Positions 1 through 7,479 of a stretch of 64,000 nt of DNA are shown one piece after another (positions within the stretch are counted from its first letter, which is position 1; every line of letters starts with the position of its first letter). The stretch comes from RAM1 sp050247515 (GTDB lineage: Bacteria; Pseudomonadota; Gammaproteobacteria; Burkholderiales; Burkholderiaceae_C). Location of the stretch: positions 62,001-126,000 of the forward strand of contig JBFWUB010000001.1 of the NCBI GenBank assembly GCA_050247515.1, written 5' to 3'. The position numbers were made by a program, and so were the translations under genes. The notes under the pieces are model-generated. The model had not been told where the DNA came from, did no database searches, and saw only the letters and a list, made by a program, of their open reading frames with translations.

Positions 1-928
1 TGGTGCCCAGGTCAAACGGGCGCCCACGCACCTCGACGCGCGTGGCATTGGCCCGGCCGATCACCACCGACAGCGGCAAGGCGCCGCTGGCGCCCACCAC
101 TTCGCCAGCGGCCAGGGTCTTGCGCACGGCGATCACGCCCTTGGCATCCGTCACTTCCACCCAGGACTCGCCTTGGGTCTTGAAGACGACGATGCCGGTG
201 GTTGGCAATGGCGGTGCGGTGACCACGGCCGTCGGGCTGACCACCGTGGGCGTGGACACGGCAACCGAGAAAGTGGGCGACACCGCGGGCGCCGGCGTGG
301 CGCCAGGCGCGGAAACGACCACCGTGGGCTGGGCCGCCGGCGGTGGTGTCGGCGTTGGCGCGGTTGACGCCGGCACAGCGGGCGCCGGGTCCGGCGAGGC
401 CGCCGGGCTGACCGGCACGGCGACCGCCGCGCCTGCCGCTTCCGGCTTGAGCGTTGCCGCAGCATCGTCTTGCCGTGCCGATGGCAGGAAAATCAGTACC
501 AGGGCCGCCAGCAGCAACGCGAACACCGCCAGAAACACTGGCTTGGACAACTGGTCAACCCATGAAGGGCCCCGGCCGTCGCTGGGCGCACGGAATGGCG
601 TGTTGATTCCGCCGGCATCTCGCACCAGGCGGGGCGCTGCGGTCTGCGGCAGACGGTCCAGCACCGGCGCCGGGTCCATTTTCAGCGTGCGGCATACGCT
701 GGACGCCAATGCCCGGACAAACACGGCGTCCGGCAACAGGTCGAGCCGATCCGCCTCCAGTGCCTCCAGCTTGCGCACCGGCACCTTGAGCGACACCGCC
801 AGCGCGGCGATGTGCAAGCCTGCCGCTTCGCGCGCCTCCCGCAACAAGGTACCCGCAGTCGGGCCGGCCGGTACTGAGGCATCCTGCCCGGCGTCCTGCG
901 TGTCAGCGTGCTGCTGCGAATCACTCAT
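1..928 (-). CDS. rodZ: RodZ-like cytoskeletal/cell-shape protein (C-terminal end beyond window)
   Basis: Open from an ATG at 928 to the left edge of the window, so the C-terminus is missing. The N-terminus (residues 20-90) is a helix-turn-helix of the Xre/HTH_25 type. After a linker comes one membrane segment (about residues 130-150, LSKPVFLAVFALLLAAL). A long Ala/Pro/Thr-rich periplasmic linker follows, then the start of a DUF4115-type beta domain (SWVEVTDAKG). This order is that of RodZ, which links MreB filaments to the elongation machinery at the inner membrane. The start overlaps the pilW stop by 8 bp, so the two are probably translationally coupled. The position after rlmN-pilW matches the usual order in beta- and gammaproteobacteria. 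Confidence 0.88.
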   Translation of the reverse strand, partial: MSDSQQHADTQDAGQDASVPAGPTAGTLLREAREAAGLHIAALAVSLKVPVRKLEALEADRLDLLPDAVFVRALASSVCRTLKMDPAPVLDRLPQTAAPRLVRDAGGINTPFRAPSDGRGPSWVDQLSKPVFLAVFALLLAALVLIFLPSARQDDAAATLKPEAAGAAVAVPVSPAASPDPAPAVPASTAPTPTPPPAAQPTVVVSAPGATPAPAVSPTFSVAVSTPTVVSPTAVVTAPPLPTTGIVVFKTQGESWVEVTDAKGVIAVRKTLAAGEVVGASGALPLSVVIGRANATRVEVRGRPFDLGT

Positions 929-1751
929 CAAAGGCCCCCCGTGTATATGCCGCGGTTTCCCTGGATTGCGGGAACCGCTTCTTGAGCTGGTCACCCAGTT
1001 GCTCCATGGCCACCCTGTCGTTCATGCGCCGCTCAACCTTCACGCCCAGCCACAAGGTTTCAGCGTTGGCCAGCTCGCTGTTGTTCAGGCGCCGGATGTA
1101 GAACTGGGCCCGCGCAAAATCACCCCTCTGGAACAACAGGTTGGCCAGGTTGTAGCCCGTCACCGGGTTGCCGGCATCCAGCTCATAGGCCCGCGCCAGG
1201 CTCTTCTCGGCTTCAACGCGCTGGCCTCCCCGAACCTGGCACACACCCAGCGCCATGAGTGTCTTGGCGCGGCCCGTGTACAGCGGGTTGGCCATCGCCT
1301 GCTCGAACTCGCGGTATGACTCAGGAAAGCGCCCCTGCTGGCACAAAAGCCAGCCGAAGTTGTGGTGGGAATTCGCATCGCGCGGGTTCAGCGCTATGGC
1401 ACGCCGAAAGCTGTCTTCGGCCTGGCGCATGTCGTTCAGCCGCATGTAGATCAGCCCACGCAGGTTGTAGGCGTCCGGGAAGTTCGGGTCGGCGTTGATG
1501 ACCTGCTTGAGTTCATCGAGCGCGACATTGGTCTGTCCCTGCTCGAAATAGCCAACGGCCAGTTCCATCCGGATGCGCGCACGCTTGCGGCTTTCGGGTT
1601 CGTCGGATTCAGTCAGGATGTCATTGCGGACGCCGGCCGGCTCGCGGCCCGCGTTGCCGGCGCAGCCCGCCACCGCCGCGCCCAGCAGCAAGAACGCCCA
1701 GAGCAGCCGCCTGCCGGCAGCCGCGCATCCACCCAACGCAAATGCTTTCAT
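921..1751 (-). CDS. pilW: Type IV pilus biogenesis/stability lipoprotein PilW (PilF), TPR protein
   Basis: 276 residues. The N-terminus has a lipoprotein signal ending in VAGC (about residue 30), followed by tetratricopeptide repeats over residues 60-250 (NPNFPDAYNLRGLIY and NPRDANSHHNFGWLL type units). PilW/PilF is an outer-membrane lipoprotein needed for assembly of the PilQ secretin. The ATG overlaps the rlmN stop as ATGA, and the stop overlaps the rodZ start, giving a tight rlmN-pilW-rodZ operon. The assignment rests on TPR architecture, the lipobox and synteny; a generic TPR lipoprotein is the only real alternative. Confidence 0.9.
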   Translation of the reverse strand: MKAFALGGCAAAGRRLLWAFLLLGAAVAGCAGNAGREPAGVRNDILTESDEPESRKRARIRMELAVGYFEQGQTNVALDELKQVINADPNFPDAYNLRGLIYMRLNDMRQAEDSFRRAIALNPRDANSHHNFGWLLCQQGRFPESYREFEQAMANPLYTGRAKTLMALGVCQVRGGQRVEAEKSLARAYELDAGNPVTGYNLANLLFQRGDFARAQFYIRRLNNSELANAETLWLGVKVERRMNDRVAMEQLGDQLKKRFPQSRETAAYTRGAFDE

Positions 1752-2905
1752 GGTCTCAGGGTCTCCTTGGACTCGCCGGGCCCGGACTTGGCGGGCATCA
1801 GCATCACCGTGCGTTGCTGGGCGATGCGTTCGCCCACGCGGGTCCGGTCCCTGACGTCGCCAGCGAGCTGGCCACAGGCTGCATCAATGTCGTCCCCACG
1901 TGTTTTGCGCACGGTGGTGACGATACCAGCATCACTGAGGATTTTTGCAAAAGCCTGCACCTGGCTGTGGGGTGAACGCAGCAGGCCGGACGCAGGAAAC
2001 GGGTTGAACGGGATAAGGTTGAGCTTGCAGGACACGCCAGTGCCGCCATGGCGACGCACCAGCTCGGCCAGCTGGCGTGCGTGCTCTGGCTGATCGTTGA
2101 CACCGTCGAGCATGCAGTACTCGAAAGTGATGAAGTCACGCGGCGCGTGGGCCAGGTAGCGGTTGCACGCGTCGAGAAGCTCGGCCAGTGGGTACTTGCG
2201 GTTCAGGGGTACGAGGTTGTCCCGCAGGGCGTCATTGGGCGCGTGCAGCGAAACCGCCAGCGCCACAGGACAGTCCTGGCCCAGGCGATCCATCATCGGC
2301 ACCACGCCCGAAGTGGACACCGTCACGCGCCGGCGCGACAGCCCGTAGCCATGGTCATCCAGCATCACGCGCAGGGCCGGCACCAGTGCGGAATAGTTCT
2401 GCAAGGGCTCGCCCATGCCCATCATCACCACATTGGATATCACGCGGTCAGATGTCTGGAGGTGGCGGCGCAGGAAATGTTCGGCGAACCACAGCTGCGC
2501 GACGATCTCGCCGGTCGAGAGGTTGCGGCTGAAGCCCTGGTGGCCGGTGGAGCAGAAGCGGCACCCCACGGCGCAGCCGGCCTGGGAAGACACGCACAGG
2601 GTGCCACGGTCGTCCTCGGGGATGAAAACCGCCTCGACAGCGTTCCCGTCACCCACGTCGAACAGCCATTTGATGGTGCCGTCCGCGGATTCATGCTGGC
2701 TGATGACCGGCAACGCCTGCAGGTGAGCGGCGGTCCTGAGCTTGTCGCGCAGCGACTTCGCCAGATCGCTCATCTGGGCGAAGTCGCAGGCGCCTTTCTG
2801 GTGGATCCAGCGAAACAGCTGCGTCGCGCGAAAACGTTTTTCGCCGAGCCGTTCGCAAAAGGCGGCCAAGCCTTCCAGGTCGAAGTCGAGAAGGTTGGCC
2901 GTCAT
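1748..2905 (-). CDS. rlmN: Dual-specificity 23S rRNA A2503 / tRNA A37 C2-methyltransferase RlmN
   Basis: 385 residues, the normal family length. Radical-SAM enzyme that methylates carbon 2 of adenosine 2503 in 23S rRNA and A37 in some tRNAs. The radical-SAM motif CxxxCxxC is C111, C115 and C118 (GCAVGCRFCSTG), and the GEPLQNY and VSTSGVVP motifs follow. The acceptor cysteine near the C-terminus is expected in DIDAACGQLAG. It lies 17 bp downstream of ndk and overlaps pilW by 4 bp. Confidence 0.97.
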   Translation of the reverse strand: MTANLLDFDLEGLAAFCERLGEKRFRATQLFRWIHQKGACDFAQMSDLAKSLRDKLRTAAHLQALPVISQHESADGTIKWLFDVGDGNAVEAVFIPEDDRGTLCVSSQAGCAVGCRFCSTGHQGFSRNLSTGEIVAQLWFAEHFLRRHLQTSDRVISNVVMMGMGEPLQNYSALVPALRVMLDDHGYGLSRRRVTVSTSGVVPMMDRLGQDCPVALAVSLHAPNDALRDNLVPLNRKYPLAELLDACNRYLAHAPRDFITFEYCMLDGVNDQPEHARQLAELVRRHGGTGVSCKLNLIPFNPFPASGLLRSPHSQVQAFAKILSDAGIVTTVRKTRGDDIDAACGQLAGDVRDRTRVGERIAQQRTVMLMPAKSGPGESKETLRP

Positions 2906-2922
2906 TGCATGGGGTTTCCCGC

Positions 2923-3348
2923 TCAGCGCGAGTAAACGTTCATGCCGGGGAAGAAGAACGAGACTTCCACCTTGGCGGTTTCCACGGCGTCTGAACCATG
3001 GACCGCGTTTGCGTCAATGCTGTCGGCGAAGTCCGCGCGGATCGTGCCGGGGGCGGCCTTCTTGGGGTCGGTGGCACCCATCAGGTCGCGGTTCTTCAGG
3101 ATGGCGCCTTCGCCTTCCAGGACCTGGATCATCACGGGGCCGGAGATCATGAACTCGACCAGATCCTTGAAGAACGGACGCTCCTTGTGGACGGCATAGA
3201 ACTGCTCGGCTTCGCCGCGCGACAGGTGCGCCATTTTGGCGGCGACCACCTTCAGGCCGGCGGCCTCGAAACGGGCGTAGATCTGGCCGATCACGTTCTT
3301 GGCCACGGCGTCGGGCTTGATGATGGAGAGGGTGCGTTCGATAGCCAT
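2923..3348 (-). CDS. ndk: Nucleoside diphosphate kinase
   Basis: 141 residues. Transfers the terminal phosphate between nucleoside tri- and diphosphates through a phosphohistidine. The active histidine is H117 in NAVHGSD, and the N-terminus TLSIIKPDAV is the family signature. A GGAA-type ribosome site lies about 10 bases upstream of the ATG. It is the first gene of the ndk-rlmN-pilW-rodZ run; the 104-base gap before it separates it from rluB. Confidence 0.98.
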   Translation of the reverse strand: MAIERTLSIIKPDAVAKNVIGQIYARFEAAGLKVVAAKMAHLSRGEAEQFYAVHKERPFFKDLVEFMISGPVMIQVLEGEGAILKNRDLMGATDPKKAAPGTIRADFADSIDANAVHGSDAVETAKVEVSFFFPGMNVYSR

Positions 3349-3452
3349 TTGAGTGTTCTTCCTGAAAACTTGGAAATTTGTTTTTTTGCCCCGCGGGCAA
3401 AGCCCTGGATTTTAACCTGCGTGGGCGTCAAGCCCGTGACTTGTGGTCTGAC

Positions 3453-4799
3453 TCAGCGACCCCGGCCGCCGCGGCGCTTGCCATTGCCCGTGCCGCCCGT
3501 GCCCCCACCCCGCCGGAAGTCCTGTCCGGCGCCCTGGCGCTGACGGGTGAAGCTGTCGGCCCCGATGTAACCGAACGCCGTCTTCATCGGGTCGGGTTGG
3601 GCACCTTGCCCACCTCCCGTGCGATCAGCGCGGCCCTTGCGCCGCTGGCCCTGGCCGGTGTTCGGGCCCGCGCCCGGGGCCGGCTGGTTGCCCGCTCCCG
3701 AAGGACGCGGACCGCCAGTGCGCCCACCGCGCCGGCGGTTGCTGTTGCGTGCACCGCGCGGAACATCGCCCTGGTCGTCGCTTTCGCCCCGCTGGGGCCG
3801 CGCGTCGGCGGGGCCGCCCGCGGCCTGCACCAGCGCGCGGATATCGCGCTCGTCCAGTTCCATCCAGCCGCCACGCTTGAGGCCGCGTGGCAACATCATC
3901 GCGCCGTAGCGGATGCGGATCAAACGGCTGACCGCGTGCCCGACCGCTTCAAACATGCGACGCACCTCCCGGTTACGGCCTTCGGAAATGGTGACGCGGT
4001 ACCAGGTGTTGGCGCCTTCGCCACCGCCGTTCTCGATCGAGCCAAACTGCGCCATACCGTCGTCCAGCTTCACCCCGGACAGCAGGCGCTCCTTTTCCTC
4101 GTTGTTCAAGGCACCGAGCACGCGCACTGCGTACTCGCGCTCCAGGCCGAAGCGCGGGTGCATGAGCTTGTTGGCGAGTTCACCGGAGCTGGTGAACAGC
4201 AGCAGGCCTTCGGTATTGAGGTCCAGCCGGCCCACGGACTGCCATTTGCCCTGGAACAGCTTGGGCAGACGGCGAAAAACAGTGGGGCGGTTCTGCGGGT
4301 CGTCGTGGGTCACCACTTCACCCACGGGCTTGTGATAGGCAATGACACGGGCGGGCGGCGGGGCCACACGAAACCGGATGGGCTTGCCATTGACCTTGAT
4401 CTGGTCACCAAACTGGATACGCTGGCCAATGTGAGCCGGCTCGTTGTTGACCGAGATGCGGCCCTCGAGAATCAGCTGCTCCATCTCCAGGCGGGAGCCC
4501 AGGCCAGCCTGGGCCAGCACTTTGTGCAACTTGGGAGTTTCAGCCTGCGGGGCCAGCACGCGCTTGGCTACGGCCACATCGGGGCTCTCCTCGTCGGCGT
4601 CAAACTGGCCCGACACCACATCGACAAACCGGATTCCGGGAACATCTGCCGCGGCGTTGGCATCTGGCGCAGGTGCAGGTGCAGGTGCAGGTGCAGGTGC
4701 AGGTGCAGGTGCAGGTGCAGGTGCAGGTGCAGGTGCGGGTGCGTCGGCCAGATCGTTCGGTGTCGGCGCGGGCTCGACGCCCTCAGTGGCTTCGTTCAT
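3453..4799 (-). CDS. rluB: 23S rRNA pseudouridine-2605 synthase RluB with low-complexity tails
   Basis: 448 residues, longer than the roughly 290-residue core. Residues 24-45 are an (Ala-Pro) run encoded by a GCAGGT hexanucleotide repeat. An S4 RNA-binding domain follows (HKVLAQAGLGSRLEMEQLI), then the RsuA/RluB-type synthase domain with the catalytic aspartate in GRLDLNTEGLLLFT. The last 120 residues are an Arg/Gly-rich basic tail common in Burkholderiales RluB. The start overlaps the scpB stop as ATGA. RluB makes pseudouridine 2605 in helix 89 of 23S rRNA; the distinction from RluF/RsuA rests on length and the scpB neighbour. Confidence 0.93.
   Translation of the reverse strand: MNEATEGVEPAPTPNDLADAPAPAPAPAPAPAPAPAPAPAPAPAPDANAAADVPGIRFVDVVSGQFDADEESPDVAVAKRVLAPQAETPKLHKVLAQAGLGSRLEMEQLILEGRISVNNEPAHIGQRIQFGDQIKVNGKPIRFRVAPPPARVIAYHKPVGEVVTHDDPQNRPTVFRRLPKLFQGKWQSVGRLDLNTEGLLLFTSSGELANKLMHPRFGLEREYAVRVLGALNNEEKERLLSGVKLDDGMAQFGSIENGGGEGANTWYRVTISEGRNREVRRMFEAVGHAVSRLIRIRYGAMMLPRGLKRGGWMELDERDIRALVQAAGGPADARPQRGESDDQGDVPRGARNSNRRRGGRTGGPRPSGAGNQPAPGAGPNTGQGQRRKGRADRTGGGQGAQPDPMKTAFGYIGADSFTRQRQGAGQDFRRGGGTGGTGNGKRRGGRGR
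4669..4740. repeat. GCAGGT hexanucleotide tandem repeat (11 perfect copies plus one variant)
   Basis: Eleven uninterrupted GCAGGT units occupy 4669-4734 and a twelfth, GCGGGT, follows at 4735-4740. The array lies in the 5' part of rluB and encodes alternating Ala-Pro. Because the unit is six bases, gain or loss changes length without shifting the frame. Confidence 0.97.
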
Positions 4800-5491
4800 G
4801 TCAGGTCCGGTGGGGTGGTGGCGCCATCGCCCGGGTTGCTTTGCACCGGTTCGGCGTCAGTGAGGAGGTCTTCATCCACGGCAACCGGCGCGACGGGTTC
4901 AGGCGCCGCATCCATTGGCAGGCCGGGCTGCAGGTCGTCGGTTCCGCCATGGAGCGCCTCCAGCACTCTGGCTTGCTGGACCGGGTTATCCAGCTCGGGC
5001 AGTTGGTCCAGCGACTCCAGGCCGAGGTCATCCAGGAACTGGCGCGTGGTCGCAAACAGCGCGGGTCGCCCTGGAGCCTCGCGGTGGCCGATGACTTCCA
5101 CCCAGCCGCGGTCTTCAAGTTGTTTGATGATGAGCGTGTTGATGGTCACGCCGCGGATGTCTTCCATGTCACCGCGCGTGACCGGCTGGCGATAGGCAAT
5201 GATGGCCAGTGTTTCCAGTGTGGCACGCGTGTACCTGGGGGGCTTTTCAGGATGCAAGCGGTCCAGGTATTCGCGCATTTCGGGTCGGCTCTGGAAGCGC
5301 CAGCCGCTGGCCACAGCCACCAGCTCGACGCCGCGCTGCGCCCAGTCGTATTGCAGGTCCTGCAGCAGCGTCTTGATGGTGTCCGCGCCCAGTTCGTCAT
5401 TGAACAGCACACGCATCTCCCGCACCGGCAGGGGTTGCTGCGAACAGATCAACGCGGTTTCGAGGACGCGCTTGGCATCCGCCGTATTCAT
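4796..5491 (-). CDS. scpB: Segregation and condensation protein B (SMC-Scp kleisin-associated subunit)
   Basis: 231 residues from the ATG at 5491 (MNTADAKRVLETALICSQQPL). An upstream ATG at 5527 would add 12 residues with no homology and is rejected. The two winged-helix domains typical of ScpB are recognisable: PLPVREMRVLF, then TLAIIAYRQPVTRGDMEDIRGV, the family's best-conserved block. ScpB dimerises and binds ScpA to regulate the SMC condensin. It overlaps rluB by ATGA. No scpA is visible in the window. Confidence 0.95.
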   Translation of the reverse strand: MNTADAKRVLETALICSQQPLPVREMRVLFNDELGADTIKTLLQDLQYDWAQRGVELVAVASGWRFQSRPEMREYLDRLHPEKPPRYTRATLETLAIIAYRQPVTRGDMEDIRGVTINTLIIKQLEDRGWVEVIGHREAPGRPALFATTRQFLDDLGLESLDQLPELDNPVQQARVLEALHGGTDDLQPGLPMDAAPEPVAPVAVDEDLLTDAEPVQSNPGDGATTPPDLT

Positions 5492-5575
5492 GGTCAGGTT
5501 CCAGGACAGGCGCCAGCAGGCGCGCAATGGACAAAGGGACTAGGGTCATGGCGGGCTGGGCCCGCAGCGCCGGGA

Positions 5576-6667
5576 TCAACCCTCAGGTTTCGCGGCGTGA
5601 GCCCCGTTGACCGGGGCATGGCCTTCAGGCCACTGGCTGGCATTGTAACGCAGGCCCCAGTTGCCGAGCGCGTGCAGGATGTCCGTGGGCAACGGCGCCG
5701 AAAACACCATGGCGGTACCGGTCATCGGGTGGACAAAGGCCAGGCGATAGGCGTGCAGCGCCTGACGCACGAGCCCGGCAGCCTGCGCGCCGCCATAGGT
5801 GTCGTCCGCCACCAGAGGGTGGCCGATGGAAGCCATGTGCACGCGGATCTGGTGGGTGCGCCCCGTATGAAGCGTGCACCGTACCCAGCAACCTTGCGCG
5901 GCGTTCTCCAGCAGTTCGATATCGGTGCGGGCGGTCTTGCCCCCCTGGTGCGCCCGGTCCACCACCGCCATGCGCAATCTGTTTCGGGGATCACGACCCA
6001 CCGGGGCATCGACCTGGCACCATACCGCGCCGGTCCAGGGCCCGTGGGCCAGCGCCACATACTGGCGGCTTACTTCCCGGGCCGCAATCATCCGCACCAG
6101 CGCGTCCATCGCGCCACGGGTGCGGGCGACCACCATGAGGCCGCTGGTGTCCTTGTCCAGCCGGTGCACGATGCCTGCGCGCGGCAGCAGCCGTGCCTGC
6201 TCATCCAGGCCCAGCAAGCCGTTGAGCAAGGTACCGCGCCAGTTTCCGGGTGCGGGATGAACGACCAGGCCGGCGGGCTTGTTGATCACGCGCAGGTGCT
6301 CATCCTCGTACACCACGTCAAGGGCCATGGCCTCGGGGACAAAGGCCTGGCTTTGCGGCGTGGGACGCAGCTCGATTTCCCCGCGGTCGCCGGCCTTGAC
6401 CCGCGCCGCGGGCTTGCCCGCAGGCTTGCCGTTCAGCGTGACGGCACCCGCCTTGATCAGCTGCTGCAGATAGCTGCGCGAGAACTCCGGCGCCAGCGCC
6501 ACCAGGGCATGGTCCAGCCGCTGGCCATGCAGCGCCGCGCCGATGACCAACGGGCGCAACTCCGCATCCGGTCCCGCTTCAGCAGGGTCGTCCGCGAGCT
6601 CCGGCGCGGCGTACGCGGGCGGGTCCGTCGATATAATCTTTTTGAGTTGTTCCAAGAAAGTTGCCAC
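5576..6667 (-). CDS. rluD: 23S rRNA pseudouridine-1911/1915/1917 synthase RluD
   Basis: Up to 363 residues. An S4 domain (RLDHALVALAPEFSRSYLQQLIKAGAV, about 50-76) is followed by the RluA-family catalytic domain with HRLDKDTSGLMVV; the catalytic aspartate is D171. GRTHQIRVHMASIGHPLVAD is the conserved C-terminal block. The upstream-most start is a GTG at 6667. It leaves only two bases before the divergent bamD ATG and puts the bamD -10 box inside rluD, so the true start may be further in (homology only begins near residue 38). Confidence 0.93.
   Translation of the reverse strand: MATFLEQLKKIISTDPPAYAAPELADDPAEAGPDAELRPLVIGAALHGQRLDHALVALAPEFSRSYLQQLIKAGAVTLNGKPAGKPAARVKAGDRGEIELRPTPQSQAFVPEAMALDVVYEDEHLRVINKPAGLVVHPAPGNWRGTLLNGLLGLDEQARLLPRAGIVHRLDKDTSGLMVVARTRGAMDALVRMIAAREVSRQYVALAHGPWTGAVWCQVDAPVGRDPRNRLRMAVVDRAHQGGKTARTDIELLENAAQGCWVRCTLHTGRTHQIRVHMASIGHPLVADDTYGGAQAAGLVRQALHAYRLAFVHPMTGTAMVFSAPLPTDILHALGNWGLRYNASQWPEGHAPVNGAHAAKPEG
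6632..6637 (+). promoter_or_regulatory. Candidate -10 element for bamD
   Basis: A perfect TATAAT stands 33 bases before the bamD ATG at 6670. This would give a leader of about 26 bases. No good -35 hexamer is visible 16-18 bases upstream, so the promoter is only a candidate. It falls inside the N-terminal codons of the longest rluD reading frame. Confidence 0.45.
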
Positions 6668-6669
6668 TG

Positions 6670-7479
6670 ATGCCTAGCGCCAAATTATCGGTCGTCTCCC
6701 GCCTGCTGCTGGCGGGTGCAGTGGCAGTGCTGTTGCAGGCCTGCTCGTCCACCACGGCCGACCCGACCGGCGCGTGGAGCCCCAACAAGATCTACGCCGA
6801 AGCCAAGGCCGAGCTCGACGGCGGCGCCTATGACAAGGCTATCCCCCTGTTTGAAAAGCTCGAGGGGCGCGCGGCGGGCACGCCGCTGGCGCAGCAAGCC
6901 CAGCTGGAGCGCGCCTACGCCTACTACAAATCCAACGAGCAGGCCCAAGCCATTTCCACGCTGGACCGGTTCATGAAGCTGCATCCGGCCAGCCCGGCAC
7001 TGGACTACGCGCTTTACCTCAAGGGCATCGTCAACTTCAATGACAATCTGGGGCTGTTTTCGTTCGTCTCCCGCCAGGATCTGTCCGAGCGGGACCAGAA
7101 GGCCGCCAAGGAATCATTCGAGGCGTTCCGCGAGCTGGCAACGCGCTTTCCTGATTCCCGCTATACCCCCGACGCCCGCCTGCGCATGACCTACATCGTC
7201 AATTCGCTGGCCCAGTACGAGGTTCATGTGGCGCGCTACTATTTCAGTCGCGGCGCCTACCTTGCCGCCATCAACCGCGCGCAGTCGGCGCTGGCTGACT
7301 ACCGAGACGTTCCCGCCCTGGAAGAAGCCCTGTACATCATGGTCCGCTCCTACGATGCCTTGGGCATGACGCAGTTGCGCGACGACACCCGCCGCGTGAT
7401 GGAGAAGAACTACCCGCGCAGCGAATTCACCAGCGGCGGTTTCAAGACCAACCAGAATCCGTGGTGGAAGTTCTGGTAA
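6670..7479 (+). CDS. bamD: Outer membrane protein assembly factor BamD (ComL) lipoprotein
   Basis: 269 residues. The signal peptide ends in a lipobox-like LLQAC (C at about 27), followed by TPR-like helices over residues 45-250 (IYAEAKAELDGGAYDKAIPLFEKLE). FPDSRYTPDARLRMTYI is typical of BamD/YfiO. BamD is the essential partner of BamA in inserting beta-barrel proteins. An in-frame TTG at 6661 could start three codons earlier, but the ATG is preferred. The gene is divergent from rluD, and its last 38 bp overlap the end of the convergent helicase gene. Confidence 0.95.
   Translation: MPSAKLSVVSRLLLAGAVAVLLQACSSTTADPTGAWSPNKIYAEAKAELDGGAYDKAIPLFEKLEGRAAGTPLAQQAQLERAYAYYKSNEQAQAISTLDRFMKLHPASPALDYALYLKGIVNFNDNLGLFSFVSRQDLSERDQKAAKESFEAFRELATRFPDSRYTPDARLRMTYIVNSLAQYEVHVARYYFSRGAYLAAINRAQSALADYRDVPALEEALYIMVRSYDALGMTQLRDDTRRVMEKNYPRSEFTSGGFKTNQNPWWKFW

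Noticed and set aside
3387..3405. Hairpin TTTGCCC-CGC-GGGCAAA between ndk and rluB as a terminator
   Set aside because: The T-run lies 5' of the stem on the plus strand, so on either strand no U-tract follows the stem in the direction of a neighbouring gene's end.
4669..4740. Repeat array as a CRISPR
   Set aside because: Six-base head-to-tail units with no spacers, inside a coding sequence.
4673..6670. 665-codon plus-strand frame running through rluB, scpB and rluD
   Set aside because: It spans three genuine opposite-strand genes and starts inside the hexanucleotide repeat, reading Val-Gln repeats.
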